The notes under the pieces: model-generated
The model's input: the letters and a program-made list of their open reading frames with translations, nothing else
The model's database searches: none
Told to the model about the DNA's origin: nothing
In this document: piece by piece, positions 31,601 through 48,629 of the stretch
Layout of the letters: each line of letters begins with the position of its first letter
Numbering within the stretch: the first letter of the stretch is position 1
NCBI GenBank assembly: GCA_030144725.1
Contig: JASKMD010000009.1
Coordinates: forward strand, 2,457,031 to 2,521,030
Length of the DNA: 64,000 nt
From: Haematococcus lacustris
Lineage: Eukaryota; Chlorophyta; Chlorophyceae; Chlamydomonadales; Haematococcaceae
Reading direction: 5' to 3'
Program-made: the position numbers and the translations under genes

Positions 31601-34600
31601 CCGCTGTCCGTACAGATAGCTAGATACATCTGTACAGATGCCCAAACCCACCATCTGTACAGATAGCAAGCCGCTTTCTGTACAGACAGCTAGATACATC
31701 TGTACAGATGCCCAAACCCACCATCTGTACAGATCGCAAGCCGCTATCTGTACAGATGGTCTGCTAGCATCTGTACAGATGCCCAAACCCACCATCTGTA
31801 CAGATAGCAAGCCGCTATCTGCACAGATAGCTAGCTGGCATCTGTACAGATACGCAAACCCTCCATCTGTACAGACGCTAAAGTAAGAATCTGTTTTGAA
31901 GTACCATGGAGCTAAACCGCATGCATACTACGGCCAATCCTCAAAGGAGCCACGATCAGCTACGAGTAGCCTCACAACTAGGATTATACTCGCGACTTGG
32001 CGAACTAGCCCCCCTTCCTGGACACCATAAAACTCCGCCTCGCAGCCATCCGCGACCAGTCACAAAGAGGAGGCGCGACTAGGAGGTAGAAGGACCAACA
32101 AGCATGAACAAGCCGTAGCTAGGAGGCGCGGCGATAACCACTCGGATCGGAGCAGCAAGGGAAGCGCAGAGCGGTGGAGCGGATAAGCACTCGGAGCACT
32201 TAGGAGGTGCAACCTTGAGGTACGGATAAGCACTCGGAGCAGTGAGGAGCACTCGGAGCATTGAGGATGTTCAGCATGTCTTGTCTTGTCTTCTTGTCAA
32301 ACACTTCAAGTGCACAACAACAACTACAACTACATGGCATGACTCAAAGCAACAGGTGTGTGGCATAAGCATAGGCTTGCCATGCTTGCCAGCAGTGTGA
32401 CAACAGCCTTGACCATGCGCATCACATGTGTAGTATGCTTGGTGATTGCAGGCAAGGCTGCAACGGCGAAGCAACCCAGCCCAGCCCAGCCCAGCCCAGC
32501 CCAGCCCAGCCCAGCCCAGCCCAGCCCAGCCCAGCCCAGCCCAGCCCAGCCCAGCCCAGCCCAGCCCAGCCCAGCCCAGCCCAGCCCAGCCCAGCCCAGC
32601 CCAGCCCAGCCCAGCCCAGCCCAGCCCAGCCCAGCCCAGCCCAGCCCAGCCCAGCCCAGCCCAGCCCAGCCCAGCCCAGCCCAGCCCTGCCCTCCTTCCC
32701 CCACCACCACCTCCTTCATCACCCTACCACAAGAAGCAGGCGCATGGAGCGCAAGAGCAGCCAGGAGCTGCAGCCATGGAGGTGCTGCCAGGTAGGTATA
32801 GAAGTGGCGCTAGCAAAGAGTGAGTGGCCAGCCCTCGCACATGGGTCGTCTGATGCCCAGCCTAACCGATAAGATGCCCATTGTTTACTGCAGGTCCCAC
32901 GGCCAGCCCTTTCCTCTTCCCCCCTTCCTCCTTCCCCCTTCCCCCTCCCCTCCCCTGTCCCACCACCTCCAAGCCTGGCACCCCACCTACCTCCCGCCTT
33001 TCCCACCCCCCGCCCCACGACACACGTTGCAGCCCTCTCCCTACCCTACCCTTGGCGTAGCAGCCCTCTCCCTACCCTACCCTTGGCGTAGTAGCCCTCT
33101 CCCTACCCTACCCTTGGTGGAGCAATCTGGAGCGGGCAACATGGAGCGGGCAGCTTGGAGTGGGATCCCGTAGTAGCAGCCCACCCAGCCCACCCATGCC
33201 ATGCCATGCCCACACACCACAATGACCCTACCCATCCCTCTCCTAAGGGGACGATAGCTTGGTGGTATAGCACTTGGGTGGTTGTCAGCCCGTGCTTGTT
33301 GTGCGACATGGCATAGGTGTAGGTGTGGTAGGTGGGCGTCAATGGTAGTGTGGTGGGTGAAGGATAGCGGGAGCACGAAAGATGAGGCTATGAACTTGCA
33401 CCCGGTCATCACCAAGGAGAGTTGTAGGATCACCCTTGTTGTATCGTCCATCCTCGTTGTCATCACCCTTGTTGCAATGTTGTTGTGTTGTTATTGTGGT
33501 GTGGTGTGGTGTGGTGTGGTGTGGTGTGGTGTGGTGTGGTGTGGTGTGGTGTGGTGTGGTGTGGTGTGGTGTGGTGTGGTGTGGTGTGGTGTGGTGTGGT
33601 GTGGTGTGGTGTGGTGTGGTGTGGTGTGGTGTGGTGTGGTGTGGTGTGGTGTGGTGTGGTGTGGTGTGGTGTGGTGTGGTGTGGTGTGGTGTGGTGTGGT
33701 GTGGTGTGGTGTGGTGTGGTGTGGTGTGGTGTGGTGTGGTGTGGTGTGGTGTGGTGTGGTGTGGTGTGGTGTGGTGTGGTGTGGTGTGGTGTGGTGTGGT
33801 GTGGTGTGGTGTGGTGTGGTGTGGTGTGGTGTGGTGTGGTGTGGTGTGGTGTGGTGTGGTGTGGTGTGGTGTGGTGTGGTGTGGTGTGGTGTGGTGTGGT
33901 GTGGTGTGGTGTGGTGTGGTGTGGTGTGGTGTGGTGTGGTGTGGTGTGGTGTGGTGTGGTGTGGTGTGGTGTGGTGTGGTGTGGTGTGGTGTGGTGTGGT
34001 GTGGTGTGGTGTGGTGTGGTGTGGTGTGGTGTGGTGTGGTGTGGTGTGGTGTGGTGTGGTGTGGTGTGGTGTGGTGTGGTGTGGTGTGGTGTGGTGTGGT
34101 GTGGTGTGGTGTGGTGTGGTGTGGTGTGGTGTGGTGTGGTGTGGTGTGGTGTGGTGTGGTGTGGTGTGGTGTGGTGTGGTGTGGTGTGGTGTGGTGTGGT
34201 GTGGTGTGGTGTGGTGTGGTGTGGTGTGGTGTGGTGTGGTGTGGTGTGGTGTGGTGTGGTGTGGTGTGGTGTGGTGTGGTGTGGTGTGGTGTGGTGTGGT
34301 GTGGTGTGGTGTGGTGTGGTGTGGTGTGGTGTGGTGTGGTGTGGTGTGGTGTGGTGTGGTGTGGTGTGGTGTGGTGTGGTGTGGTGTGGTGTGGTGTGGT
34401 GTGGTGTGGTGTGGTGTGGTGTGGTGTGGTGTGGTGTGGTGTGGTGTGGTGTGGTGTGGTGTGGTGTGGTGTGGTGTGGTGTGGTGTGGTGTGGTGTGGT
34501 GTGGTGTGGTGTGGTGTGGTGTGGTGTGGTGTGGTGTGGTGTGGTGTGGTGTGGTGTGGTGTGGTGTGGTGTGGTGTGGTGTGGTGTGGTGTGGTGTGGT

Positions 34601-37549
34601 GTGGTGTGGTGTGGTGTGGTGTGGTGTGGTGTGGTGTGGTGTGGTGTGGTGTGGTGTGGTGTGGTGTGGTGTGGTGTGGTGTGGTGTGGTGTGGTGTGGT
34701 GTGGTGTGGTGTGGTGTGGTGTGGTGTGGTGTGGTGTGGTGTGGTGTGGTGTGGTGTGGTGTGGTGTGGTGTGGTGTGGTGTGGTGTGGTGTGGTGTGGT
34801 GTGGTGTGGTGTGGTGTGGTGTGGTGTGGTGTGGTGTGGTGTGGTGTGGTGTGGTGTGGTGTGGTGTGGTGTGGTGTGGTGTGGTGTGGTGTGGTGTGGT
34901 GTGGTGTGGTGTGGTGTGGTGTGGTGTGGTGTGGTGTGGTGTGGTGTGGTGTGGTGTGGTGTGGTGTGGTGTGGTGTGGTGTGGTGTGGTGTGGTGTGGT
35001 GTGGTGTGGTGTGGTGTGGTGTGGTGTGGTGTGGTGTGGTGTGGTGTGGTGTGGTGTGGTGTGGTGTGGTGTGGTGTGGTGTGGTGTGGTGTGGTGTGGT
35101 GTGGTGTGTCGTAGTGTTCTTGTGTTGTCACTTGTGTGGTGTGGTGTGTGGTGTGGTGTGTCATTGTGTTGTTGGTGTTGTTATTGTTGTGTGTTGTTTT
35201 CACCTTGTCACCTTATGTAGAGGTGTTGCATGTCGTTGATGCATCAATGCATATGCTTGTCTTGTTGCGATGTTGTTGTGTTGTCATTGTGGTGTGGTGT
35301 GTCGTTGTGTTCTTGTGTTGTCACCATGGTGTGGTGTGGTGGTGGTGTTGTTGGTGTTGTTGTTGGTGATGTCAATTGTTGATGGTGTGTCGTAGTGTTG
35401 CGGGGTGTTTGGGTGTCAATGCATGTGTTTTGCGGGGGTGTTGCGAGGTGTTGCGGGGTGTTTGGGTGTCAATACATGTATTTTGCGGGGGTGTAGCGAG
35501 GTGTTGCGGGGTGTTTGGGTGTCAATGCATGTGTTTTGCGGGGGTGTTGCGAGGTGTTGCGGGGTGTTTGGGTGTCAATACATGTATTTTGCGGGGGTGT
35601 AGCGAGGTGTTGCGGGGTGTTTGGGTGTCAATACATGTGTTTTGCGGGGGTGTTGCGGGGTGTTTGGGTGTCAATACATGTGTTTTGCGGGGGTGTAGCG
35701 AGGTGTTGCGAGGTGTTTGAGCGTCAATGCATGTGTATTGCGGGGTTGTAGCGAGGTGTTGCGGGGTGTTTGGACAAGGAGATATGTAACAAGCGTCCGA
35801 ACAGATACTCAAACAAGCGTCTGTACAGATAGCAAAGAAGCATCTGTACAGATAGCAAAGAGGCATCTGTACAGATAGCTCAAAGGCATCTGTACAGATA
35901 GCTGAAAGGGGCATCTGTACAGATAGCTAAGAAGGCATCTGTACAGATAGCATATGACCATCTGTACAGATAGCAAGAAGCATCTGTACAGATAGCTTTG
36001 CAGACATCTGTACAGATAGCTACCTAGCGAATCTGTACAGATACGTGGTTAGGAAAATCGCGGCCAAATTGCGTCGCAACGGATGCACGGAATTACGTAA
36101 GATTTGTACCGTTCGAACGGGCTTCTACTCCTCTTTCCAATGAGCTATGGTCGGTCCAAACGCGACCGGTCCTTGTTTATCGTGAGTGTTCGGATGCTTG
36201 TCGTTGTCTTCATTATCGTACCTTGATGACGTCAACTTTGGTATGGAGGCTGCCAAGGCTGTCTAGCACCTCATCTCTTGTCTCCTGTAAACACTAACAC
36301 GTGCACATTGCTTTGTATTGATGCGTTCAGTTCCTTAGCACCTACTGCATTCACGTCACCTCCAGCAAATTAGGGTTGATGGTCCTTCTCCTCTTGTATT
36401 CTGCAGATGCTTCCTCCTGCTCCCATCTGCTTCTTCCTGCTGCCTCTGATGCCTGCTCCTGCTGCTGCACCCTGCTGCTGCTGCCTCCTGCTGGTGCTCC
36501 TGCTGCTGCTGCCGCTCCTGCTCCTCCTGCTGCTGTTGCTGCTGCTGCCCCTGCTGTTGCTGTTGCAGGTGGTGGTGCTACCGCTCCTCCCGCTGCAGCT
36601 GTCCCTAGCGCTGGTTCCACCACCCCTAATGATGTGGGTGCTGCCACACCTGTTGCTGGTGCAGGTGCTGGTGGTACTGCAGCCCCTGATGGTGTCGTAG
36701 GTGGTGTTGGTGTTATTGCACCTGCTGCTGTAGCAGCTGCACCTGCTGCTGTTGCTGTTGACGCTGTTGTAACAGGCAGCGCTCCCTGCTGAAGCACCTG
36801 CTGCTGCTGCCCTTGGTGTTGCAGTTGCCCCTGCACCTGTTGCTGCCCCTGTTGCTGACTCTGCTGCTGCCCTGTCCGCAGGGTCATGTCCACCCAGAGC
36901 TGGGCACATGACGCATGGAGCGCCATGTACTCATTGCTGAGTTGGCCTTCCATAAGACCTGCAGTGATTGACAAGCAACATGCATTTGAAATGAACAGTG
37001 AGTGCCATTGCCAAAATGATGGGTATGCTCAGTCCGGTGTGCAATACCTTTGCAATACATTGCATGCAGGTCGATGAATGGCTGGAGGGCTGCAGGGGCA
37101 CCCTGGCCAGGACAAGTAGGGTACTTGCTGGTAAAGCGACTGAGCATTCTTGCTGCTCCAGCTGTCAACGCGGGATTTTTTAACTGGGCATCTACTATTG
37201 TACAACACCTGCATACAGAGAAGGTAGGGTTGCTATATTATTAGTATCGCCTATGAGTTGTCTAAGCTATCTGTTGTATACTCCTTACCCTTGCACAATA
37301 CCCTGCAGTTCCGCCTGTGTTACGGAAGCTGGGGTTACTGGCATGTGGCACAGTGCCAAACCAGCTGCAGCATGCTGCACTGCCTCTGTCAAGGGCGCTA
37401 AGGATGTGGCAGCCTGCATGTGTATCAATGCGTTCAGTCAATGTACATGTTGTTGGGGCGTTGTAGCGTTAGGTTACCTCGTCGCGTGGTGCTATCCGCG
37501 CCAATAAATTTGAGACCGCCTTGCTACTGGCGGCATAAGTGCAAGACAT
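28628..37549 (-). CDS. Multi-exon gene with C-terminal 2OG-Fe(II) dioxygenase-like domain, inside T2
   Basis: About nine exons on the minus strand. Start ATG 37549 ([18 protein letters not shown]); exons near 37549-37478, 37418-37303, 37209-37047, 36956-36361, 36287-36223, 30167-30101, 29972-29912, 29825-29457 and 29320-28628 (TAA). Most borders are GT...AG. Residues of the fourth exon are Gln- then Ala/Pro-rich and disordered, ending in a basic KRRR patch. The last two exons form the enzyme-like domain: iron ligands H-T-D (29126-29134) and a distal His in NTVHAG (28868-28870), then ARLYGF with a candidate 2-oxoglutarate-binding Arg 14 residues later. This spacing (86 residues between the His ligands) fits 2OG dioxygenases. 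TET/JBP-type nucleobase oxidases are one candidate family, phytanoyl-CoA- or prolyl-hydroxylase-like enzymes others. T3 lies in the intron between exons 5 and 6. Confidence 0.6.
30385..31885. repeat. T3 left subterminal array, ATCTGTACAGAT palindromes
   Basis: About 60 copies of the 12-bp perfect palindrome ATCTGTACAGAT separated by GCCCAAACCCACC, AGCAAGCCGCT or AGCTAGATAC spacers, arranged in a higher-order unit of about 95-176 bp. Open frames on both strands are repeat artefacts. Confidence 0.92.
31890..32464. other. T3 interior, no gene recognised
   Basis: Contains short direct repeats of GGATAAGCACTCGGAGCA (about 32182-32260). No domain or RNA gene seen. Confidence 0.4.
32468..32687. repeat. 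(CCCAG)n microsatellite
   Basis: About 44 perfect copies. Open in several frames as Pro-Ser-Pro-Ala-Gln or Gly-Trp-Ala-Gly-Leu, which I regard as artefacts. Confidence 0.95.
32690..33490. other. T3 interior, possible old exon borders only
   Basis: A possible donor GGTAGGTATAG (about 32791) and acceptor GTTTACTGCAG (about 32884) are present, the latter similar to acceptors in T4. Three copies of a 36-bp GCAGCCCTCTCCCTACCCTACCCTTGGCGT-like unit lie at about 33030-33120. No coding domain recognised. Confidence 0.35.
33496..35108. repeat. (GTGGT)n pentanucleotide microsatellite
   Basis: More than 320 copies of GTGGT with no visible interruption over 1.6 kb. All three forward frames and one reverse frame are open by construction (Val-Val-Trp-Cys-Gly etc.); none is a real gene. 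Confidence 0.97.
35390..35775. repeat. Minisatellite of about 57 bp
   Basis: About seven units of GGGGTGTTTGGGTGTCAATG followed by CATGTGTTTTGCGGGGGTGT, some carrying an extra GCGAGGTGTT block. Confidence 0.85.
35800..36045. repeat. T3 right subterminal array, ATCTGTACAGAT palindromes
   Basis: About ten copies of ATCTGTACAGAT with AGCAAAGA/AGCTAAGA spacers close to the right terminus, mirroring the longer left array. Confidence 0.9.
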
Positions 37550-37905
37550 TGTTGCTTCCTATTGGGTCTGCTGCTGGTTGACCGGAGCTCGTAAATGTGC
37601 AATGAAGTTTTTGGCCCCTATTCGCATTAGCTTGCATACGCTATCGTATGTGCAGTTTTTGATGTATCTATGTCCCCTATATCGCTGTATCTATTCACCT
37701 ATTACAAGCTGCTTAAGTTGCACTTCACTAGATTGTTGAGTGTGCAAGCTCGGCAGCCTCAGTAAGTATCACATTCCTTCGTATGTCCCTGGGACGGTCC
37801 CAGACAATAACAACACTCAATCCTTACATGCACTTAAGTGTCACCGTCCCGGGCACTCTATCATGTTGGAGGTGTATCATACATGGGCATTTCATACATT
37901 GGCAT

Positions 37906-40294
37906 TCACATGCCTTCCCCCTCCTCACTGAGCTCAAATCCCAAGTGCTCCTCAGCCGCCACACCTGCCCCTGCCCCCTCTGCTTCCACTGCTTCCTCGG
38001 CCATAGCCCCAGCCCCACCCACTGCAGGTGCTGCTGCTGGCACACCCCCAGCAGGTGCTGCTGCTGCCACGCCCTGAGCTGGTGGTGATGCTGCCACATC
38101 CTGAGCAGGTGCTGCTGCTGCCTCTGCTGCCCATTCTGCCTTCTTTCGTTTGGTGGCAGCCGGTCCCTTAGGCTCAGTTTTGTGCTTGGCCCCTGAGGTC
38201 TGCTTGACTGTCTTCTTGGCTGCAGCTGGTGGCTTTGTAGCCGCTGCACCTGCCTTGCCTCCAGCTTTGGCAGGCCTGGGATTGGCTGCTCGCTGACTGA
38301 CTGCTTCAGCGATCAGCTGAGCCTTGTGCTTGTCTTCTAAGGTTGACAGGGACACCTGCAATGTACAAGCAGCGCCCTATACTGCATGCATCAAGCATTA
38401 CATAGGTACTTTCTGAGGTATCAGGCACTGCTGCGTCTCGTACCCTGAAACCAGCAGAGTCCTTGATGAGGGAGTCCAGGATACGTGCCCGTGCTGCTTT
38501 CAACTGCATCACGAGCAGGTACAGGTATCATGACGTCATTCTCAGCATGCATAGATGCTGCTACGCGTTGCATTGCACTTGTTCTACACTCACAGGGTTC
38601 TGGCTGCCGCCACCGATCTTGTTTGCCAGTGCCTGGGCAGCCTCATCAAACAGGTCGTCAAAGCTCTCTTGCATGGTGTCCAAGTACTCCTCAGCCTCCT
38701 TTGACACCTTTGGAGGCTGCCAGTCTTCTACAGTCATAAGCAAGGAAAGTACTACACTCAACCGACACTCTAGGCCCTGACCCATCCCACACCCTCGCCA
38801 GATGGCCAACAATATGACAGCCCTATTCCCACTTGATTTCTCCTTGAGCTCCTCGGCTTCCTTCACGAAGGGCGCCATGTCATCAGGGATGAAGTTGTCG
38901 TTGTTGTACACCTTGCCCTCAGCAACTGCCTCCTCTTGCAGCTGCTTCAGCAGCTGGCCGATGGCCTTGCGCCATTCCTGAGGTACAATGCATAGTTCAT
39001 CAAATAGTGAATTGCTAGACATCAATGCATGCTATACATCATTGCAGCTGCCACACCTCATTGTTTTCCTTTCTCTTATCTGCCGCCTTCTTTGATTCCT
39101 GCTGCTGCTTATCGGGCATGCTTTTGCCTCTGAGCACATGGTACGACCTGTGGGTGGGAATGCATGTGTTTATGCTAACATGGGTACACATGAGTATATA
39201 GGAGTCCACATGTAAGGCTACACATGAATGCCAAGACTTGTTTTGAATGCTCACCTTTTGAATGCTCACCTTTTGAATGCCTTCACCAACATGAATGCCT
39301 TCACCTTTTGAATGCCTTCACCAACTTTTGAATGCCCTCCTCCTTCATCTTCTGGTAGATGAACCCAATTGTTGCCCGAAGGGCAATGACCCAAATGGCC
39401 GCAGCGATCCGGCTGTTGGTTTTGGGAAATTCTCCATCACCACAGCCGGTAATGGGGTACTCCTGCACATGATAGCCATGTCTCAGCTGAGCCTTGTGTC
39501 TGCACATGATAACCATGCAATGCAGAAGGTGTACATGATGATGTATATGTATGTGTGCAAGAGGTTTAATGAATGTGCAGGTGTACGGCACACATACTTA
39601 CCGGGAGGCCTCGCACACACCACTTCCAAATGCACCCTGGAGCGTACTTTTTAAAGAAGGCGCCAGCATCTTTCTGTTGCAGAAACAATTATAGTGTTTG
39701 GTATGTGATGCCGTCCTCAACATCATACATGCATGCATACATACAGTCGTACACACCAACACTCACAGAATGCCTTCCCAACTTGATGAAGGGGTCGTTG
39801 CTCGCGTTTGGCGGAGCATGGGAAGAGTACTGTATACAATGTCGAGAGCAAGAAGGACAGGTGCAGGACATGGTTTGAACATGCACAGGTACTGAAATGC
39901 ATCCATTGGTTCCAAACACCTGCATGCATAAGCCCTACCACCCTGCTTACCTTTTCGGACACAGTCCTGTTCAGCTCGTCAGGGAGAGGCTGCCCATCAT
40001 CCTCACTTGACTCCGACCCAGACTCCGCATCCCCAGCATCCCCATCATGTCCCTGTTCCTGCCCCTTTGCCTGCTCCTGCCCCTGCTGCTGCTCCTGCTG
40101 CAGTTCATGCCCCTGTTGTTGCACCTCCACATCCTCCAAATCCTCATCAGCTGCAGTAGTTCTGCTGCGGGCCGGGTTTTTATAGGCCTAAAGCGTCGCA
40201 GTATGACCAATGTAGGTGCTGGTGCAGGTGCGGTGGGGCGCTGTAGACATAGCCGTACCTTGTTCACGTCGCCGGGCGGCTTTTTTGGAGCCAT
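37906..40294 (-). CDS. Multi-exon gene of unknown function in T2 (basic, Ala/Lys-rich C-terminus)
   Basis: Start ATG 40294 (MAPKKPPGDVNK, then a GTACGG donor at 40258). Exons then include AYKNPARSRTTAADEDLEDV with a long Gln-rich acidic stretch (to about 39952), short exons ending RHS and RGLP, one with EYPITGCGDGEFPKTNSR, a Lys/Glu-rich one (about 39148-39057), helical exons (EWRKAIGQLLKQLQEEAV; KEAEEYLDTMQESFDDLFDE), and a last exon (38355-37906) rich in Ala, Lys and Pro with a KRKK patch, ending TGA. I do not recognise a family. The charged, helical, basic character and the place in the transposon suggest a nuclear, DNA-associated accessory protein, perhaps analogous to TnpA of plant CACTA elements. 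That is inference. It is followed 350 bp later by the dioxygenase-like gene on the same strand. Confidence 0.55.
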
Positions 40295-40446
40295 CGCCCT
40301 CGGTAAGTCTGTAGCCTCAACGACAACGGTTTCTCAGTCTCAGTTAGCGGAGGTGCCATCGATGGACTCACCAACAATATAACTGACATGCTCGAGGTGC
40401 AAGCGGTGTAGGAGCACCTATCACCGATGCACCTATCCAGCGAGCG

Positions 40447-40665
40447 ATGCCACCAGCAGTCTCAACCCATTTGTTGAAAAAGCTCCCCCCACCAAAGAAG
40501 TCGCCATCTACTAAACTGTTCGGCTGCAAAGTATGCGGCCCCAATTTGTTTGCGGGGAGTAGGGCGACGCTGCGCAAGCATTTTTTAGCCTTTAGAATTT
40601 CTTGGCGAGCAAGGCCTTGTCGCCTGGGCCGCGCACCAAGCCACAACAGGGCGCAAGGCAGCTAA
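40447..40665 (+). CDS. Short ORF with BED-like zinc finger, possible first exon of the T2 transposase
   Basis: 72 residues from ATG 40447: a basic N-terminus, then CKVCGPNLFAGSRATLRKHF and a final Cys at WRARPC. The C-X2-C ... H ... C order with an R-x-x-x-H helix looks like the BED/C2H2-type finger found at the N-terminus of many transposases. It lies just upstream of, and on the same strand as, the transposase gene, and diverges from the minus-strand gene starting at 40294. I cannot see a clean splice donor before its TAA, so the link to downstream exons is unproven. Confidence 0.4.
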   Translation: MPPAVSTHLLKKLPPPKKSPSTKLFGCKVCGPNLFAGSRATLRKHFLAFRISWRARPCRLGRAPSHNRAQGS

Positions 40666-40733
40666 GCGATCTCTGCCGGAGGATTCTGCTCTGAGGACGG
40701 CGGTATGGTGCATCGCTGCATCACCGGTGTCGC

Positions 40734-46315
<5,582 letters not shown>

Positions 46316-46555
46316 GGACACATAGGCTAAGGCACATGACCTGCAGACATCATCATAGCACAGATAGCAAGTTACATAAGCTGAGATAGCCATATGTCAC
46401 GACATGGAACATGATGCATAATCAGGACATGTGTTTCACAACATGATGCACCATCCATCACAAGATTGGATTTATTCATGAGAGAGTATAGCCTGAGTGA
46501 ATAGTGCGATGAAGCATTGCATGAGTGGCCAAGCATGATTAAGATGTGCACAAGG

Positions 46556-47335
46556 TTTTGTGACTCTGCGGAGGGTCAGGAATGCCTAGGACAGTGAGCC
46601 AGCTGTGACCCTCCGCAGGGTCAGGAATGCCTAGGACAGTGAGCCAGTTGTGACCCTCCGCAGGGTCAGAAATGCCTAGGAAATGAGCCAGCTGTGACCC
46701 TCCGCAGGGTCAGGAAAGCCTAGGAAAGGGGGTCAGTTGTGACCCTCCGCAGGGTCAGAAATGCCTAGGAAATGAGCCATCGGTGACCCTCCGCAGGGTC
46801 AGAAATGCCTAGGAAAGGGAGCCAGTTGTGACATTCCGCAGGGTCAGAAATGCCTAGGAAAAGAGCCGGTTGTGACCCTCCGCAGGGTCAGAAATGCCTA
46901 GGAAAGGGAGCCAGTTGTGACCCTCCGCAGGGTCAGGAATGCCTAGGAAATGAGCCGGCTGTGACCCTCCGCAGGGTCGGAAATGCCTAGGAAATGAGCC
47001 AATTGTGACCCTCCGCAGGGTCAGGAATGCCTAGGAAAGTGAACCGGTTGTGACCCTCCGCAGGGTCAGGAATGCCTAGGAAATGAGCCAGCGGTGACCC
47101 TCCGCAGGGTCAGGAATGCCTAGGAAATGGGGCCAGTTGTGACCCTCCGCAGGGTCAGAAATGCCTAGGAAATGAGCCAGCTGTGACCCTCCGCAGGGTC
47201 AGGAATGCCTAGGAAATGAGCCAGCGGTGACCCTCCGCAGGGTCAGAAATGCCTAGGAAGCGAGCCTAGTGGTAACCCTCCGCAGGGTCAGGCCCGACCC
47301 TGCGGAGGGTCACACTGACCCTGCGGAGAATTAGT
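46556..47335. repeat. T2 right subterminal repeat array
   Basis: About 18 units of about 44 bp with the palindrome GACCCTCCGCAGGGTC and the spacer AGAAATGCCTAGGAAATGAG. It is the inverted counterpart of the left array. Confidence 0.92.
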
Positions 47336-47477
47336 GACCAGGTCATTGAAACCGCGATTACAGCTCAACCACTTCGAGTTTTACGGAGTTATTGACGGCG
47401 ATGGGTCCCCCTTGCGATGGGCTATCCGCGGTATACCTCAGCGGAAACTGCCGATTCGGCCTTAATTACCCGGAGTG

Positions 47478-47690
47478 ATGAAACTGAAGTGGTGTGTTGA
47501 CAGTGCTCATAGCAACTCCCTGCCGTGATTTCATCTAAAGGTAAAATTGCAGGCAACGTCTGCATGATTTTAACCGCAGACTGCAATGCCATGGATGATG
47601 TCGTTGCCCAACAATACATCCCATGCATCACTTGCTGTGTGTGCACTGCAGGTGCATGCCTACGTTCCCACATCCACTTTCAGGCCGGTC
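47478..47690 (+). repeat. E3 left inverted arm, part beyond T2
   Basis: Matches the reverse complement of about 48640-48835 (for example CTGCAATGCCATGGATGATG in both), continuing the arm from 27088 after the T2 insertion. Confidence 0.8.
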
Positions 47691-48629
47691 CGTGCTGCTT
47701 GAGGGGCAGGAGGGCAGGGTGTGGGGCTGGGGCTGGGGCACCATCCCCCACTCGCTCTCAGCCACCTGGCCCAGTGCCGGGCAACAACAGCAGCAATAAC
47801 AACATCACACCCTCATCACACCCCTCATCACACCATGTCTCTCCTCCTCTCTGCGTGTGCGTGAAGTTGCAATGGTGGTAGAAGCTGACCGGCATTTCAG
47901 AGTGTTGCGCACACTAGATAACAAAGCTCTCCCCTCTTTGCATCATCTCATTTCCAATCGGCAGCCAGCCCGCCCAGCCCCATGTCCGCCCAGCCCCATC
48001 AGCACCGGGCAGCGGTGGTGCTGCACCTGTTCGCCCAGCCCCATCAGCACCGGGCACCGGTGGTGCCGCACCTGTCCGCCCAGCCCCATCAGCACATAAA
48101 AGGTACGTGAAGAAGGTACTTACATTCTAAGATTCGAATCTTAGCTTATCCAACAAAACAACTGCATCTGCACCTCCTCATCTTTACAATTCCTACAGCT
48201 TTCTGCCATACTACCATCTGCCATCTTTGCATGCATGCATGTCATGCACACAAGTCGTATGCAACACATGCAAAAATGCTCCCATGTGTGCATTGCATGT
48301 GTTGACAGTCACCATGGAGTTTGCGTCTACAGATACACGACAGCGGTACCAGGCCGCAGCTGTGGAACAACAGCTGGCTGCAAAAGAGCAAGCAAGCAAT
48401 CGGGCAAGGATGGCAAAGCAGCAAATTCAAGCCATAGCCATGTACCGTTCTACAATACAGCCATTGCCTGAGAAGACACTGAAGCTCAGCCTAGATCAAT
48501 TGAGGGTTTAGTAGGCCGTGGTCCTCCAGCAAAGACAGTCTGTGGGCTGCTGGATGCACTTGATGCACATGCACTATGAGCAATGTGTAATGGTGCTCTG
48601 ACCTGTAGAAATGACACGACCTCCATCTG
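47691..48629. other. E3 interior, no gene recognised
   Basis: Holds a 45-bp minisatellite (about 47965-48095, CCCAGCCCCATCAGCACCGG units) and a small plus-strand frame (48314-48511) with a Gln/Ala-rich helical stretch that could be an exon remnant. Nothing resembles a transposase. Confidence 0.4.

Larger units (their letters stand above)
30208..36188. mobile_element. T3: non-autonomous CACTA-like element in an intron of the dioxygenase gene
   Basis: Left end CACTCACGATAAATAAGG; right end, reverse-complemented, CACTCACGATAAACAAGG; TT flanks both sides. The palindrome ATCTGTACAGAT is repeated in tandem inside both ends. The 6-kb interior is mostly microsatellite and short tandem repeat, with no transposase seen. 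Confidence 0.85.

Noticed and set aside
33282..35239. Long ORFs of 570-610 codons through the GTGGT array on both strands
   Set aside because: They consist of the repeat in every frame and have no flanking coding sequence; the same holds for 15414-16811, 32330-32872 and 40744-42216 on the minus strand.
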